This document shows positions 7,601-14,828 of a stretch of DNA of 19,473 bases, piece after piece. Both the position numbers and the translations under genes were made by a program. This stretch comes from F23-B02 sp963620985 (lineage in GTDB: Bacteria; Bacillota; Clostridia; Oscillospirales; Oscillospiraceae): contig CAVFCI010000036.1 in the NCBI GenBank assembly GCA_963620985.1, positions 1 through 19,473 of the forward strand, written 5' to 3'. A model generated the notes under the pieces. That model saw only the letters and a program-made list of their open reading frames with translations. It had not been told where the DNA came from and ran no database searches. Position 1 is the stretch's first letter. Each line of letters begins with the position of its first letter.

Positions 7601-10600
7601 CATAATCAGAAGCATCCGCCATGACCGCGTCGAGTGAGAGCACGAGCTCGGCGCTCTTGATATCGCGCTTTGCGCAGAGCGATACGCTGCGTATCTCACC
7701 GTTTTCGGCTCCCGCCGCAGCTATGCCGCAGTGCGCCGTAAAATCGTCGAAAACGCAGGAGTATGCCGCGCTTATCTCTGAAAATTCCCACATATACGCC
7801 GCGTTTTCATTTGGAGAGGGCAGGAGTGAAAGCTCCCTCCCGTCAAGCAGCAGGTGCAGCTCCGCCCCGTGTCCCTCGCCGAGCTGCTTAAAAGGCGTGC
7901 GGTAGACGAGAGTGTCCATGCAGCTTGCGGAGCTTATGCCGCTTTCGGTTAACATAATATTATATGCTCCGTTTGACAGCAGACTGCACTGCGGCTGCGC
8001 ATAGTTTACGCTGCCGCCGCGCTTTTCCCACCGGCGGCTTTTTGGCGAGCCACCCTTTTCACTCTCGGCTTCGCTTAAATGCAGCACCGGTGCGCCGAGC
8101 GGTACGCGCTCTGCCAGAAGCTGCGAGTATGCCGCCATGTCGGGAGAGAGCATGAACATACGCTGCACGAGACCGTGCTCAAGGCAGTTTGCAATGGCGA
8201 GCATGCTCATACCGAGGTGATGCGCCATGAAGCAGCGGACGATCTCGCCGCCGCCGGCGCGGCAGCGTGAGGGCGTGAAGTCAAGCGCCTCAAAAAAGCC
8301 GCCCGACGTGCGCATGCCGAGCTTTTCGAGCCGGCGAAGATTGCTTATCGCCGCGCCGGGCTCGACGCAGAGGGCGAGAAAGCTTGCGTAGGGCGCGATC
8401 ACAAGCTCCGTGTCCTGCCCGCGCTTCAGAGCAAGACGGGCGCAGCCGTGCGCCTTGTAGCGATAGTTAAGCGCAGCGTCCAGCGAGTAAAACGCGCTTT
8501 CGGAAATGCCCCACACACCGCCCGCTGCGCGGCGTTTTTTCTGAACGTATACGCAGAATTTTGCCGTTTCATACAGCAGACTGTCCCTTTCAAGCGGCAG
8601 GAAAAGCTCCGGCATGAGATACTCAAACATTGTGCCCGTCCAGCTTGCCATGCCCCTGTAGCCGCAGAAGGCGCGCATCACACGCGACAGCCTGCGCCAG
8701 TGGCGGCGCGGAGCGTCGCCCTTTGCAACGGCGGTGTAGCTCGTAAGCCGCGCCTCGCTTGCCATGAGGTCGTAAAGCCCCGGCGAGGCAGCGCCCTTTT
8801 CAAGGTCGATGCCTATGTGCATCAGGCCGCGCCGGAAGCTGTAGAATATCGAAAGATCCATATCGGAAACGAGTGCCTGTACCCGCCCGCAGAGCGCCGT
8901 GAGCCCCTTGACGCTCAGCCAGCCGCGCAGAGCGATAAGGCAGGCGCAGAGGTTCCCGCAGTCAACGGAGGACAGGTACTTGGGCTCAAGCGCCCGCAGC
9001 GTGCGCGTGTCGTACCAGTTGCACAGCTGCCCGCCGTAACGCGGCAGCCTTTCGACCGTGCCGAGCATGCTCCCGATGAAGCTCCCAGCACGCTCAAGGC
9101 TTATTATCCCGAGCTCCTGCGCACACATGGCAGAGCACAGCGCAAGACCGATGTTCGTCGGCGAGGTGCGATGGGCAATGCCGGACGGCGGCTGCTCCTG
9201 AAAATTATCCGGCGGCAGGAAATTGTCCTGCTCGGTGCAGAAGTTGTCAAAATAGCTCCATATATCCTTCGCGCAGCCGAGAAGATAGCTCCGATCGGCC
9301 TGCGAGAGCTCCCTTTCCTTTTTCGACGGCAGCGCGAGAGCGAGCGCGGCAATAGGCGCAAGGCACCATAAAAGCCCCGCGGCCTTGGCAAAGACTCCCG
9401 CTGAGAACAGAATAAGGCACAGCCCCGATGCCGGCGCGAGCCACATGCTTTTGTAATACCCGCCTATGCCGGAACGCTTGCTGCCGCACTGCGCGGCGGT
9501 CTCCCATTCGAGAAAGCTCTTGCCGCTTACGAGCATGCGCCACAGCGCGGTGACGATCGCCGAGAGCGATATCCACGCCTCATACGGCAGAAACCACAGC
9601 CTGAAGGCCGTTCCGACGATGCTTGCGCCGAGCCTGCCCGGTATGCGGCTGTGATACCTTTCCCGCAGCGCCTCCGGCCTGTCCGAAACAAGCTCTGTAA
9701 GTGAAATGAGAAGTCCCGCGGCAAGCGAGATGAGCGCCGCCCAGACAGCAGGCAGCAGCCCCTGCCGTGCAAGCAGCAGACCCGCGAAGATCGCAGCGAA
9801 GGTCGCGGGAGCGACGAGACTGCGCCGCAGCGAGTCAAACAGCCTCCAGCGCTCCGTATCCGGCAGTCCGGCGCTTTTTCCGAAGATCCAGCCCGCGTTC
9901 TGCCAGTCGCCGCGTATCCAGCGGTGACTGCGCCGGAAATACGCAGCGGGCGAGGCGGGGAAGGAGTCGGAGAACTCAAGCTCGCTCATGTAGCCGCCGC
10001 GCAGATACGCGCCCTCGAGCGCGTCGTGCGACAGCACCCTGCCCTCGGGAATATGCTTTTCCGAGCAGACGAGCAGCGCCTGCGCGTCAATGATGCCCTT
10101 GCCGGAAAAGCCGCCGCGGTCAAAAAGATCCATGCTCACCTCGCCGCAGAGCACGGCATAGGGCTCAAGCCCGCCGCCGCCGGAGAAAATGCGTGCAAAA
10201 TCCGTGGCGGAGGCAGAGCGCAGGGAGGGGCATATGCGCGGATGTATGATGCCGTGGCCGGAGATAACGAGCCCGCGCTCACGGTCGAGCAGCGGCGCGT
10301 TCATCGGGTGCAGCATAGCGCCGATGAGCTCTGCCGCAGTGCCCGGCGAGGGCGCGGTGTCGCTGTCGAGCGTGAGGATATAGGGAACGCCGCGCAGAGC
10401 CTCGCCGTCGCCGGATACGATACGCAGCCGGCTCTCCCGACCGCACAGAAGCCGCGCAAGCTCAAGAATAGCGCCGCGCTTGCGCTCATGACCCGAGTAT
10501 TTTCCGCGCCCGGGGTCGAGTCTGCGTCCGCGAGTGAAAAGATAAAAGCCGCTGCCGTATTTTTCGTTGAGCCTGTCTATCGCCTCCGCGGCGGCGGAGA

Positions 10601-11786
10601 TCACCGCCTCATCGTCTGGAGCGCTCTCCGTGTCCGATTCGCGCAGGTCGGCGAGTATGCCCATCAGAAGACTATCGCCGCATTCGCGGTTTGCAAGGCG
10701 GTACTGCTCCAAAGCGGCGGCAAGGCGGGCACCGCTTTCCGCATCGCCCAGCAGCGCGGATATAATGCATATCGTGCGCCCCTCGCGGGGCACACCCGCA
10801 TCGAGCTCGAGCCTCGGCAGCCTGCGCGGGGGAACGTAAAGCAGAACAAGGTAGTCGAGCAGGTTTTTCGTGAGCTCCGACAGCGGCAGCAAAAGCAGCG
10901 CAGTGGTGGCCGCGCTGCGCGATAAAAAGCCGCACAGCAGCGTTAAAAACAGTGTCAAAAGCACGTTTGCGCCGATATACAGCGCGGCTCTCCGGCGCTC
11001 GTCCGGCCTTTTTAGCAGCCAATAGCCGACGTGCCGCTCAATACCGTCTTTGAAGCGGCATTTCTCGACGAGCTTTTTTGCAAATGTGTGCTCCTCAAAT
11101 CCCTCGCGGGCGGCAAGGCGGGTGACAGCCTCACGGTACTGCGCACGGCTCTGCTCGTCCATGCGGGGATACACACCCGCGGGATCTGCCATCAGCGCTC
11201 TTTCGACCGTGTCGGCGCGCAGGAGAAGAGCGCCCATATCCGGCTCCGATATGAACCGCAGCGAGCCGAAAAGCGCTGCAATGCGCTCCGTGAAGACCTC
11301 GGGCTCGCTGCTTTTTCCAAGCTCATCGCAGACCTCGGCAAGGGCGGCGATGAGCTGCACGGTGAGCACTGCCGGAAGCAGCCTCAGCTCTCTCTGCGGC
11401 AGGGGAGATACGCTTTGAAAGCCGCCGAGATATTCGAGCATTTCCTTCTCGCTGAGCCGCCCCTCGCAGACGCTCAGCATATCGCGGCACAGGACAGACA
11501 GCACAATGCCCTCGCTTCCGGCACGCAGCCTGCGCTGTCCACGGAGCTCACACAGCGCGCCTCTTGCCTCGCGCACGGCAAGGTAGCGGTTATCAAGAAG
11601 CCAGCGGCAGCTGTCAGGCATGGAGGCCGCGCCCTCAAAGCGCCGCCCGATAAGCCCGCAGACCGAGCTTATCTTCCTGCAGCTTCGCCGCAGCAGCGTT
11701 CTCAGCCCGCCCACGGGAGCGGAGAGGGTGCATTTGTTGAGCCTTGCGCAGCTTGCCGCGTGTTCAAAAACGGTGCCTTTATCCAT
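4611..11786 (-). CDS. cyclic beta-1,2-glucan synthase-like enzyme (GT84, glycoamylase-like/GH189 and GH94 modules)
   Basis: A 2391-residue multidomain membrane enzyme. Residues about 1-250 are a soluble N-terminal region; hydrophobic segments lie near 266-300, 655-700, 723-750 and 782-820. Between them is a GT-A glucosyltransferase of the GT84 type: ALLGDAESGARL, the metal-binding DSD at 474-476, FSGKGIIDAQAL, and RRSHRWIRGDW at 618-628 as the QxxRW-like motif. About 838-1230 is the glycoamylase-like domain (LPPDNFQE, RTSPTNIG, NWYDTRTL, GISESAF), which in this family does the cyclising transglycosylation (GH189). About 1260-2391 is a GH94 phosphorylase-like module: GFRDQLQD with probable general acid Asp1968, GDWNDGM at 2102-2108, YTHAA with His2256, and TGSSGW with Thr2318-Gly2319 as phosphate ligands. 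It should build, cyclise and trim beta-1,2-glucan from UDP-glucose at the membrane. It is shorter than the roughly 2,800-residue Brucella and Agrobacterium enzymes. The ATG at 11786 has a good GGGAGAG site; a longer frame has none. Confidence 0.88.
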   Translation of the reverse strand: MDKGTVFEHAASCARLNKCTLSAPVGGLRTLLRRSCRKISSVCGLIGRRFEGAASMPDSCRWLLDNRYLAVREARGALCELRGQRRLRAGSEGIVLSVLCRDMLSVCEGRLSEKEMLEYLGGFQSVSPLPQRELRLLPAVLTVQLIAALAEVCDELGKSSEPEVFTERIAALFGSLRFISEPDMGALLLRADTVERALMADPAGVYPRMDEQSRAQYREAVTRLAAREGFEEHTFAKKLVEKCRFKDGIERHVGYWLLKRPDERRRAALYIGANVLLTLFLTLLCGFLSRSAATTALLLLPLSELTKNLLDYLVLLYVPPRRLPRLELDAGVPREGRTICIISALLGDAESGARLAAALEQYRLANRECGDSLLMGILADLRESDTESAPDDEAVISAAAEAIDRLNEKYGSGFYLFTRGRRLDPGRGKYSGHERKRGAILELARLLCGRESRLRIVSGDGEALRGVPYILTLDSDTAPSPGTAAELIGAMLHPMNAPLLDRERGLVISGHGIIHPRICPSLRSASATDFARIFSGGGGLEPYAVLCGEVSMDLFDRGGFSGKGIIDAQALLVCSEKHIPEGRVLSHDALEGAYLRGGYMSELEFSDSFPASPAAYFRRSHRWIRGDWQNAGWIFGKSAGLPDTERWRLFDSLRRSLVAPATFAAIFAGLLLARQGLLPAVWAALISLAAGLLISLTELVSDRPEALRERYHSRIPGRLGASIVGTAFRLWFLPYEAWISLSAIVTALWRMLVSGKSFLEWETAAQCGSKRSGIGGYYKSMWLAPASGLCLILFSAGVFAKAAGLLWCLAPIAALALALPSKKERELSQADRSYLLGCAKDIWSYFDNFCTEQDNFLPPDNFQEQPPSGIAHRTSPTNIGLALCSAMCAQELGIISLERAGSFIGSMLGTVERLPRYGGQLCNWYDTRTLRALEPKYLSSVDCGNLCACLIALRGWLSVKGLTALCGRVQALVSDMDLSIFYSFRRGLMHIGIDLEKGAASPGLYDLMASEARLTSYTAVAKGDAPRRHWRRLSRVMRAFCGYRGMASWTGTMFEYLMPELFLPLERDSLLYETAKFCVYVQKKRRAAGGVWGISESAFYSLDAALNYRYKAHGCARLALKRGQDTELVIAPYASFLALCVEPGAAISNLRRLEKLGMRTSGGFFEALDFTPSRCRAGGGEIVRCFMAHHLGMSMLAIANCLEHGLVQRMFMLSPDMAAYSQLLAERVPLGAPVLHLSEAESEKGGSPKSRRWEKRGGSVNYAQPQCSLLSNGAYNIMLTESGISSASCMDTLVYRTPFKQLGEGHGAELHLLLDGRELSLLPSPNENAAYMWEFSEISAAYSCVFDDFTAHCGIAAAGAENGEIRSVSLCAKRDIKSAELVLSLDAVMADASDYVNHPAYWRLGIEARRDGNCLLLHRLSRGRQEELWLCLACNKPMAAKAGGSAEDGFLSYPSVAASVSVSLKGGEQLELRFALCLAGTPEKAYSGAQHMLVSGPAEYGAMVSACASVTHMTLRETESAMDMLQYLRFISTKAPFPPKSSLWRCGLSGELPIICCGSAMDAESVTKQFCLLRSCGVYADLVFLTDEGGEYRRPLYSKVRDTLASYGLDALIGTHAGVHILPAGERQLIESAAAIIVGEEREKRSFSAAPQLRQLRRTNGRAPRYEYGSDGSFIFYVNRALPQRVWSCPLTNGSFGYIAADSGMGNMWLKNAHELRLTPWVNDPLAIDGAESLEYVSGSKRWSLFAGEDGAQCRVTLGLGFAVWEKSFGGCASRCTAFVPPDTDARVFIIEFFGEADGRLDWKCELLLSDSDNDRPAVSCDYVNSAFTASSTRSPLRELRLRAVCSKPPLGWTCDGLSWMHGEFDGRRAELGWPVFAAQYEARNVTVLVCGCAGEDALFKLCRPDEAFAALEKTKAHWAGLCRRVSVTGCGSAGRYMSGWAVYQTLACRIMGRCSVYQSGGAFGFRDQLQDTVNLILLDPGLAQRQLLACCRHQYLEGDVMHWWHGIGGADKGVRTRCSDDLLWLVWALCEYVEKTGDTAICGRLEYYVNSKPLDAAETDRYETPLRADCSESVLCHARRAIDCCVSRGTGSHGLLRFGSGDWNDGMNGIFGESVWLSLFFSCCVRRFAELLAELGCSDADSYRVLAAEAGRAADRAWNGKWYLRGYWPDGEEIGAAQSECCRIDSIAQSWACFCAETANSKAERALDSALEELFDRENGLVRLFDPPFSGSGRDPGYIRSYGPGFRENGGQYTHAAIWLALACFKRGRANDGWDILRCILPEEHEAQRYMAEPFVLPADVYSCPGHLGEAGWTWYTGSSGWYFRVFTEELLGLRPWRGLIYIRPCLPDDFPDCRVRLVTRSGKAHDIVIGHGGILLDGAIYDGKGIPYI
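6812..6864 (-). other. tandem GC-rich hairpins inside the glucan synthase gene
   Basis: TGCGCCGCAGCT (6812-6823) and AGCTGCGGCGCA (6829-6840) form a perfect 12-bp inverted repeat with a 5-base loop. Directly beside it GAAAAGC and GCTTTTC (6844-6850, 6854-6860) form a second, 7-bp hairpin that can be extended past a bulge. They lie in codons for a Gln/Arg-rich linker (about residues 1644-1660) within the GH94 portion. No T run follows on the coding strand, so this is not a usual terminator. Confidence 0.5.
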
Positions 11787-11859
11787 GTGAACTCTCCCTT
11801 TTTGCTGATTTTTAACATAAATATAAGTTTTGCCGCAAAAGATGAAATATATTCGGTGC

Positions 11860-11883
11860 GTGACAAGCAAAAATGCTTGACAC
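11860..11883. promoter_or_regulatory. inverted repeat overlapping the ylxM -35 box (possible operator)
   Basis: GTGACAAGCA and TGCTTGACAC form 10-base arms with one mismatch around a central AAAA; the inner six bases of each arm (CAAGCA/TGCTTG) match perfectly. The right arm contains the TTGACA of the ylxM promoter, so a protein bound here would block it. The site lies between divergent operons and could serve both. No binding protein is suggested by the sequence. Confidence 0.45.
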
Positions 11884-11905
11884 AGGGCGGGGCGGGTGCT
11901 ATACT
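11877..11905 (+). promoter_or_regulatory. sigma-A type promoter of the ylxM-ffh operon
   Basis: A perfect TTGACA (11877-11882) and TATACT (11900-11905, 5 of 6) are separated by 17 bases. Transcription would begin near 11912, leaving a short leader of about 30 bases with a GGAGGG ribosome-binding site at 11931-11936 before the GTG start. This is the clearest promoter in the window and fits strong constitutive expression. Confidence 0.85.
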
Positions 11906-11942
11906 CTGTAAAGCAAAAAGCATTTACAGGGGAGGGAGCGCC

Positions 11943-12266
11943 GTGGAGAACAGTGCGGTCATGCGTTCGATGCTGTTTGACTTTTACGGCGAGCTGCTCA
12001 CGGATAAGCAGCGTGAGTATTTTGACCTCCGCTATAATGAGGATCTTTCGCTCGGCGAGATAGCCGAGCAGTGCGGCATATCACGTCAGGGCGTTTGGGA
12101 TATCATCCGCAGAGCCGAGGCCGTGATGAGCGAGATCGAAGAAAAAACGGGGCTTATAAAGCGCTTTTTAGAGCGCAATGCCCAGATAGACGAGCTGATA
12201 CGCGAGCTAAGCGACAAAGGAGCGGACGCGGATATAATAGCTCAGCTCGAAAACCTGAAGATTTAG
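11943..12266 (+). CDS. ylxM: YlxM family helix-turn-helix protein (UPF0122)
   Basis: A 107-residue protein of the YlxM family, which is encoded next to ffh across the Bacillota and modulates the signal recognition particle in species where it has been studied. Residues 10-21 (MLFDFYGELLTD) and YNEDLSLGEIAEQCGISRQGVWDIIRRAE (31-59) carry the family pattern and a sigma-region-4-like helix-turn-helix. The C-terminal part is a charged helix. I chose the GTG at 11943 because a GGAGGG Shine-Dalgarno lies six bases upstream and the predicted start matches the usual family N-terminus; the next ATG (codon 7) lacks a site. It is the first gene after a strong promoter and ends 12 bases before ffh. Confidence 0.88.
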   Translation: MENSAVMRSMLFDFYGELLTDKQREYFDLRYNEDLSLGEIAEQCGISRQGVWDIIRRAEAVMSEIEEKTGLIKRFLERNAQIDELIRELSDKGADADIIAQLENLKI

Positions 12267-12278
12267 GAGGCAGAGAGA

Positions 12279-13646
12279 ATGGCATTTGAATCATTGTCCG
12301 ACAAGCTTTCCGCTGCCTTTAAAAAGCTGCGCGGCAAGGGCAGACTGACAGCAGCCGATGTCAAGGAGGCCATGAAGGAGGTGCGTATGGCACTTCTGGA
12401 GGCCGATGTCAGCTACAAGGTCGTAAAGGAATTTACCAAAAGCGTTACCGAGCGCGCCTCGGGTGCGGATGTGCTCGAAGCGCTTTCGCCTGCTCAGCAG
12501 GTCATCAAGATAGTCAATGAAGAGCTCGTAAAGCTCATGGGCAGCGAAAACCAGCGCCTGAGCATCGGCTCTAAGTCGCCGAGCGTGGTCATGCTCGTCG
12601 GACTTCAGGGCGCGGGCAAAACGACAAACGGCGCAAAGCTTGCGGCCTATATGCGCAAGCAGGGCAAGCGGCCTCTGCTGGCCGCCTGCGATATCTACCG
12701 TCCGGCGGCCATAAAGCAGCTGGAAACGGTCGGCAAGCAGCTCGATATCCCCGTGTTCCAGATGGGCACGACCAACCCCGTCGATATCGCAAAGGCAGCC
12801 ATCGAGCATGCAAAAAAGCACGGCAACGACCTTGTGTTCCTTGACACGGCGGGCAGACTTCATATCGACGAGGAGCTCATGCAGGAGCTCAAAAATATCC
12901 GCGACGAGGTCGAGCCGAGCGAGATACTGCTCGTTGTCGATGCAATGACCGGTCAGGATGCGGTCAATGCGGCAAATGCGTTCAACGACGCTCTCGGCGT
13001 TACCGGCGTTATGCTCACGAAGCTTGACGGCGACGCACGAGGCGGCGCGGCGCTTTCTATAAAGGCAAGCACGGGCAAGCCGATAAAGTTCATCGGCGTT
13101 GGCGAAAAGCTCGACCAGATCGAGCCGTTTTACCCCGACCGTATGGCCTCGCGAATCCTCGGTATGGGTGATATGCTCACGCTCATCGAAAAGGCCGAGC
13201 AGAGCTTTGACGAGAAAAAGGCTCTTGAAATGGCAGAGCGAATGAAGGCAAACCGCTTCTCGCTCTCCGATTATCTCGAGCAGATGCGCTCGCTGAAGGG
13301 CATGGGCGATATAAACGACCTCGTCGGCATGATCCCCGGCATCGATGCGAAGGCGCTGAAGGGCGCAAAGGTCGATGAAAAGGGCATGGCGAGGATAGAG
13401 GCGATAATCCTGTCCATGACTCAGGCCGAGCGCGACGATCCGTCGATACTCAACGCCTCGCGCAAAAAGCGCATTGCCGCCGGCAGCGGTACCTCGGTCG
13501 TTGATATCAACCGCCTGCTCAAACAGTTTGACGCGATGCAGGGCATGATGAAGCAGCTCTCCGGCAAGAACATGAAGAAGCTGCAAAAGCGCTTCGGCGG
13601 CATGAGCGGAGGCGGCTTCCCCGGCCTCGGCGGATTTAAGCTTTGA
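12279..13646 (+). CDS. ffh: signal recognition particle GTPase Ffh
   Basis: Ffh (455 residues) binds signal sequences of nascent membrane and secreted proteins together with the 4.5S/6S SRP RNA and delivers ribosomes to FtsY at the membrane. The N domain (1-about 95) is followed by the GTPase domain: P-loop GLQGAGKT at 108-115, DIYRPAAIKQL near 138-148, DTAG at 189-192, and TKLD at 247-250 followed by GDARGGAALS. The Met-rich M domain (about 300-440) includes the RNA-binding helix around SRKKRIAAGSGTSVVDINRLLKQF. The tail is Gly-rich. Length and all GTPase motifs are normal. A GGAGG site lies 9 bases before the ATG. The SRP RNA gene itself is not seen in this window. Confidence 0.97.
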   Translation: MAFESLSDKLSAAFKKLRGKGRLTAADVKEAMKEVRMALLEADVSYKVVKEFTKSVTERASGADVLEALSPAQQVIKIVNEELVKLMGSENQRLSIGSKSPSVVMLVGLQGAGKTTNGAKLAAYMRKQGKRPLLAACDIYRPAAIKQLETVGKQLDIPVFQMGTTNPVDIAKAAIEHAKKHGNDLVFLDTAGRLHIDEELMQELKNIRDEVEPSEILLVVDAMTGQDAVNAANAFNDALGVTGVMLTKLDGDARGGAALSIKASTGKPIKFIGVGEKLDQIEPFYPDRMASRILGMGDMLTLIEKAEQSFDEKKALEMAERMKANRFSLSDYLEQMRSLKGMGDINDLVGMIPGIDAKALKGAKVDEKGMARIEAIILSMTQAERDDPSILNASRKKRIAAGSGTSVVDINRLLKQFDAMQGMMKQLSGKNMKKLQKRFGGMSGGGFPGLGGFKL

Positions 13647-13676
13647 TTGCATACGCCTGTGCGTTTGTAATATATA
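13647..13676 (+). promoter_or_regulatory. weak candidate promoter before rpsP
   Basis: TTGCAT (13647-13652) and TATATA (13671-13676) are spaced by 18 bases in the AT-rich 57-base gap between ffh and rpsP. Both boxes match the consensus in only 4 of 6 positions, so read-through from the ylxM promoter may be the main source. A GGAGGTG ribosome-binding site at 13689-13695 follows. Confidence 0.25.
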
Positions 13677-13703
13677 AATGTGTAATTTGGAGGTGAAAGA
13701 TAA

Positions 13704-13940
13704 ATGGTAAAGATCAGACTTCGCAGAATGGGCGCAAAGAAAGCTCCCTACTACCGTGTAGTCGTTGCTGACTCCCGCTGCCCCCGTGACGGCCGCTTCA
13801 TCGAGGAGATAGGCACCTATGATCCCATGGCAGAGGGCGAGAACATCAAGATCGATCTCGAGCGCGCAAAGTACTGGATATCCAACGGTGCTCAGCCCAC
13901 AGAGACAGTACGCGGCCTGCTTACTAAAGTCGAGGCCTAA
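13704..13940 (+). CDS. rpsP: 30S ribosomal protein S16
   Basis: S16 (78 residues) is an assembly protein of the small ribosomal subunit. The N-terminus MVKIRLRRMGAKKAPYYRVV, then DSRCPRDGRFIEEIGTYDP and the AKYWISNGAQPTETV segment are the full family pattern, and the length is the normal one for Bacillota. It starts with ATG eight bases after a strong GGAGGTG site. It follows ffh and precedes khpA, the standard order in this phylum. Confidence 0.97.
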   Translation: MVKIRLRRMGAKKAPYYRVVVADSRCPRDGRFIEEIGTYDPMAEGENIKIDLERAKYWISNGAQPTETVRGLLTKVEA

Positions 13941-13958
13941 CAAGGAGAAGCTACCGGC

Positions 13959-14189
13959 ATGAAAGAACTTTTGACCTATATCGTACAGAGCCTTGTGGAG
14001 AAACCCGACGAGGTCTCTGTGACCGAGCGCGTTCACGGCGGCGAGACCGTATATGAGGTGCGCGTAGCCGACGGGGACATGGGCAAGGTCATTGGCCGGC
14101 AGGGCAGGATCGTAAAAGAGATCCGTATACTCATGCGGGCTGTCGCCCAGAGACAGGGCAAAAAGATCTCAGTCGATATTATGGACTGA
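13959..14189 (+). CDS. khpA: KH-domain RNA-binding protein KhpA (YlqC)
   Basis: A 76-residue single KH-domain protein. The RNA-contacting loop GRQG sits at residues 46-49 in the stretch DMGKVIGRQGRIVKEIRILM, which is diagnostic for the KhpA/YlqC family. In Streptococcus and other Bacillota KhpA pairs with KhpB to bind many RNAs and influences cell division and elongation. The gene starts 18 bases after rpsP with an AAGGAG site and is followed closely by a strong terminator, so it closes the first rightward transcription unit. Confidence 0.93.
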   Translation: MKELLTYIVQSLVEKPDEVSVTERVHGGETVYEVRVADGDMGKVIGRQGRIVKEIRILMRAVAQRQGKKISVDIMD

Positions 14190-14192
14190 TGT

Positions 14193-14227
14193 AAAAGCAG
14201 AACGGATTGTGTCCGCTCTGCTTTTTT
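14193..14227 (+). terminator. intrinsic terminator after khpA
   Basis: A 14-bp stem with a single A-C mismatch (AAAAGCAGAACGGA against TCCGCTCTGCTTTT) and a 5-base loop ends in a run of six T at 14222-14227. It lies 3 bases after the khpA stop. The A run on the other side could let it work in both directions. It separates ylxM-ffh-rpsP-khpA from rimM-trmD-rsmA. Confidence 0.85.
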
Positions 14228-14242
14228 CAGCGCCGTTTTTGC

Positions 14243-14271
14243 TTGTTAAGCTCCGCGCTGTGTGGTATATT
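14243..14271 (+). promoter_or_regulatory. promoter of the rimM-trmD-rsmA unit
   Basis: TTGTTA (14243-14248, 4 of 6) and TATATT (14266-14271, 5 of 6) are 17 bases apart, directly downstream of the khpA terminator and about 30 bases before the rimM start. A second TATAAT at 14273-14278 lacks a well-placed -35. The position after a terminator makes a promoter necessary here. Confidence 0.6.
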
Positions 14272-14300
14272 ATATAATGAGTAAGTGTGGAGGTTTTTTC

Positions 14301-14789
14301 ATGGAAAAACAGCAGTATATAGAGGCAGGGAAGATCGTCAACACTCACGGAGTGCGCGGAGAGGTCAAGATACAGGTATGGCTTGACAGTCCTGAGTTCA
14401 TGCGCCGCTTCAAGACCCTGTATATTGATTCAAAGCCGGTGAAGCTCGTTTCCTCGCGTGTGCACAAGGGCTTTCTCATTGCGCAGCTCGATGGGGTCGA
14501 GGACATAAACGCCGCCATGAGCCTGAAAAACAGGACCGTGTATATAGACCGCGCCGACGCGCCGCTGCGTAAGGGCGAATACTTCCTGTGCGACATAATC
14601 GGTGCGCGGGTGGAGACAGAGGACGGCAGCTTCGTCGGAACGCTCGAGGATATCCTCGAAACTCCGGCCTCGTCGGTGTATATCGTGCGCGGCGAGACAG
14701 AGCATATGATACCCGCAGTGCCCGAATTTATCCTCAGAACAGACGCTGAGAACGGTGTCGTCACCGTGCGCCTTATAGAGGGCATGTAA
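14301..14789 (+). CDS. rimM: ribosome maturation factor RimM
   Basis: RimM (162 residues) helps the 30S subunit mature, acting on the 16S rRNA 3' region and S19. The N-terminal domain has the conserved GKIVNTHGVRGEVKI at residues 10-24. The C-terminal PRC-barrel part includes GEYFLCDIIGARVETEDGSFVG and a final HMIPAVPEFI region. Length is typical. I chose the ATG at 14301, preceded by GTGGAGG with a 7-base spacer; a frame start 13 codons earlier falls inside the promoter region. The next gene, trmD, begins 39 bases later, as in most Bacillota. Confidence 0.95.
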   Translation: MEKQQYIEAGKIVNTHGVRGEVKIQVWLDSPEFMRRFKTLYIDSKPVKLVSSRVHKGFLIAQLDGVEDINAAMSLKNRTVYIDRADAPLRKGEYFLCDIIGARVETEDGSFVGTLEDILETPASSVYIVRGETEHMIPAVPEFILRTDAENGVVTVRLIEGM

Positions 14790-14828
14790 TATATTATGTT
14801 AACTAACACCAAGGAGGATACCCTCCGT

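Noticed and set aside
11838..11866. A minus-strand promoter for the glucan synthase using TTGTCA at 11866-11861
   Set aside because: No -10-like hexamer lies 16-18 bases downstream; the nearby TATATT is only 9 bases away. A promoter for this gene must exist in 11787-11942 but I cannot place it.
12291..14036. A 581-codon open frame on the minus strand opposite ffh, rpsP and khpA
   Set aside because: It crosses three confirmed genes and their gaps on the other strand and has Cys/His/Leu-rich, low-complexity content typical of an antisense shadow.
14796..14828. An upstream ATG giving TrmD 11 extra residues
   Set aside because: The Shine-Dalgarno AAGGAGG lies after it and before the ATG at 14829, where the conserved TrmD N-terminus begins.
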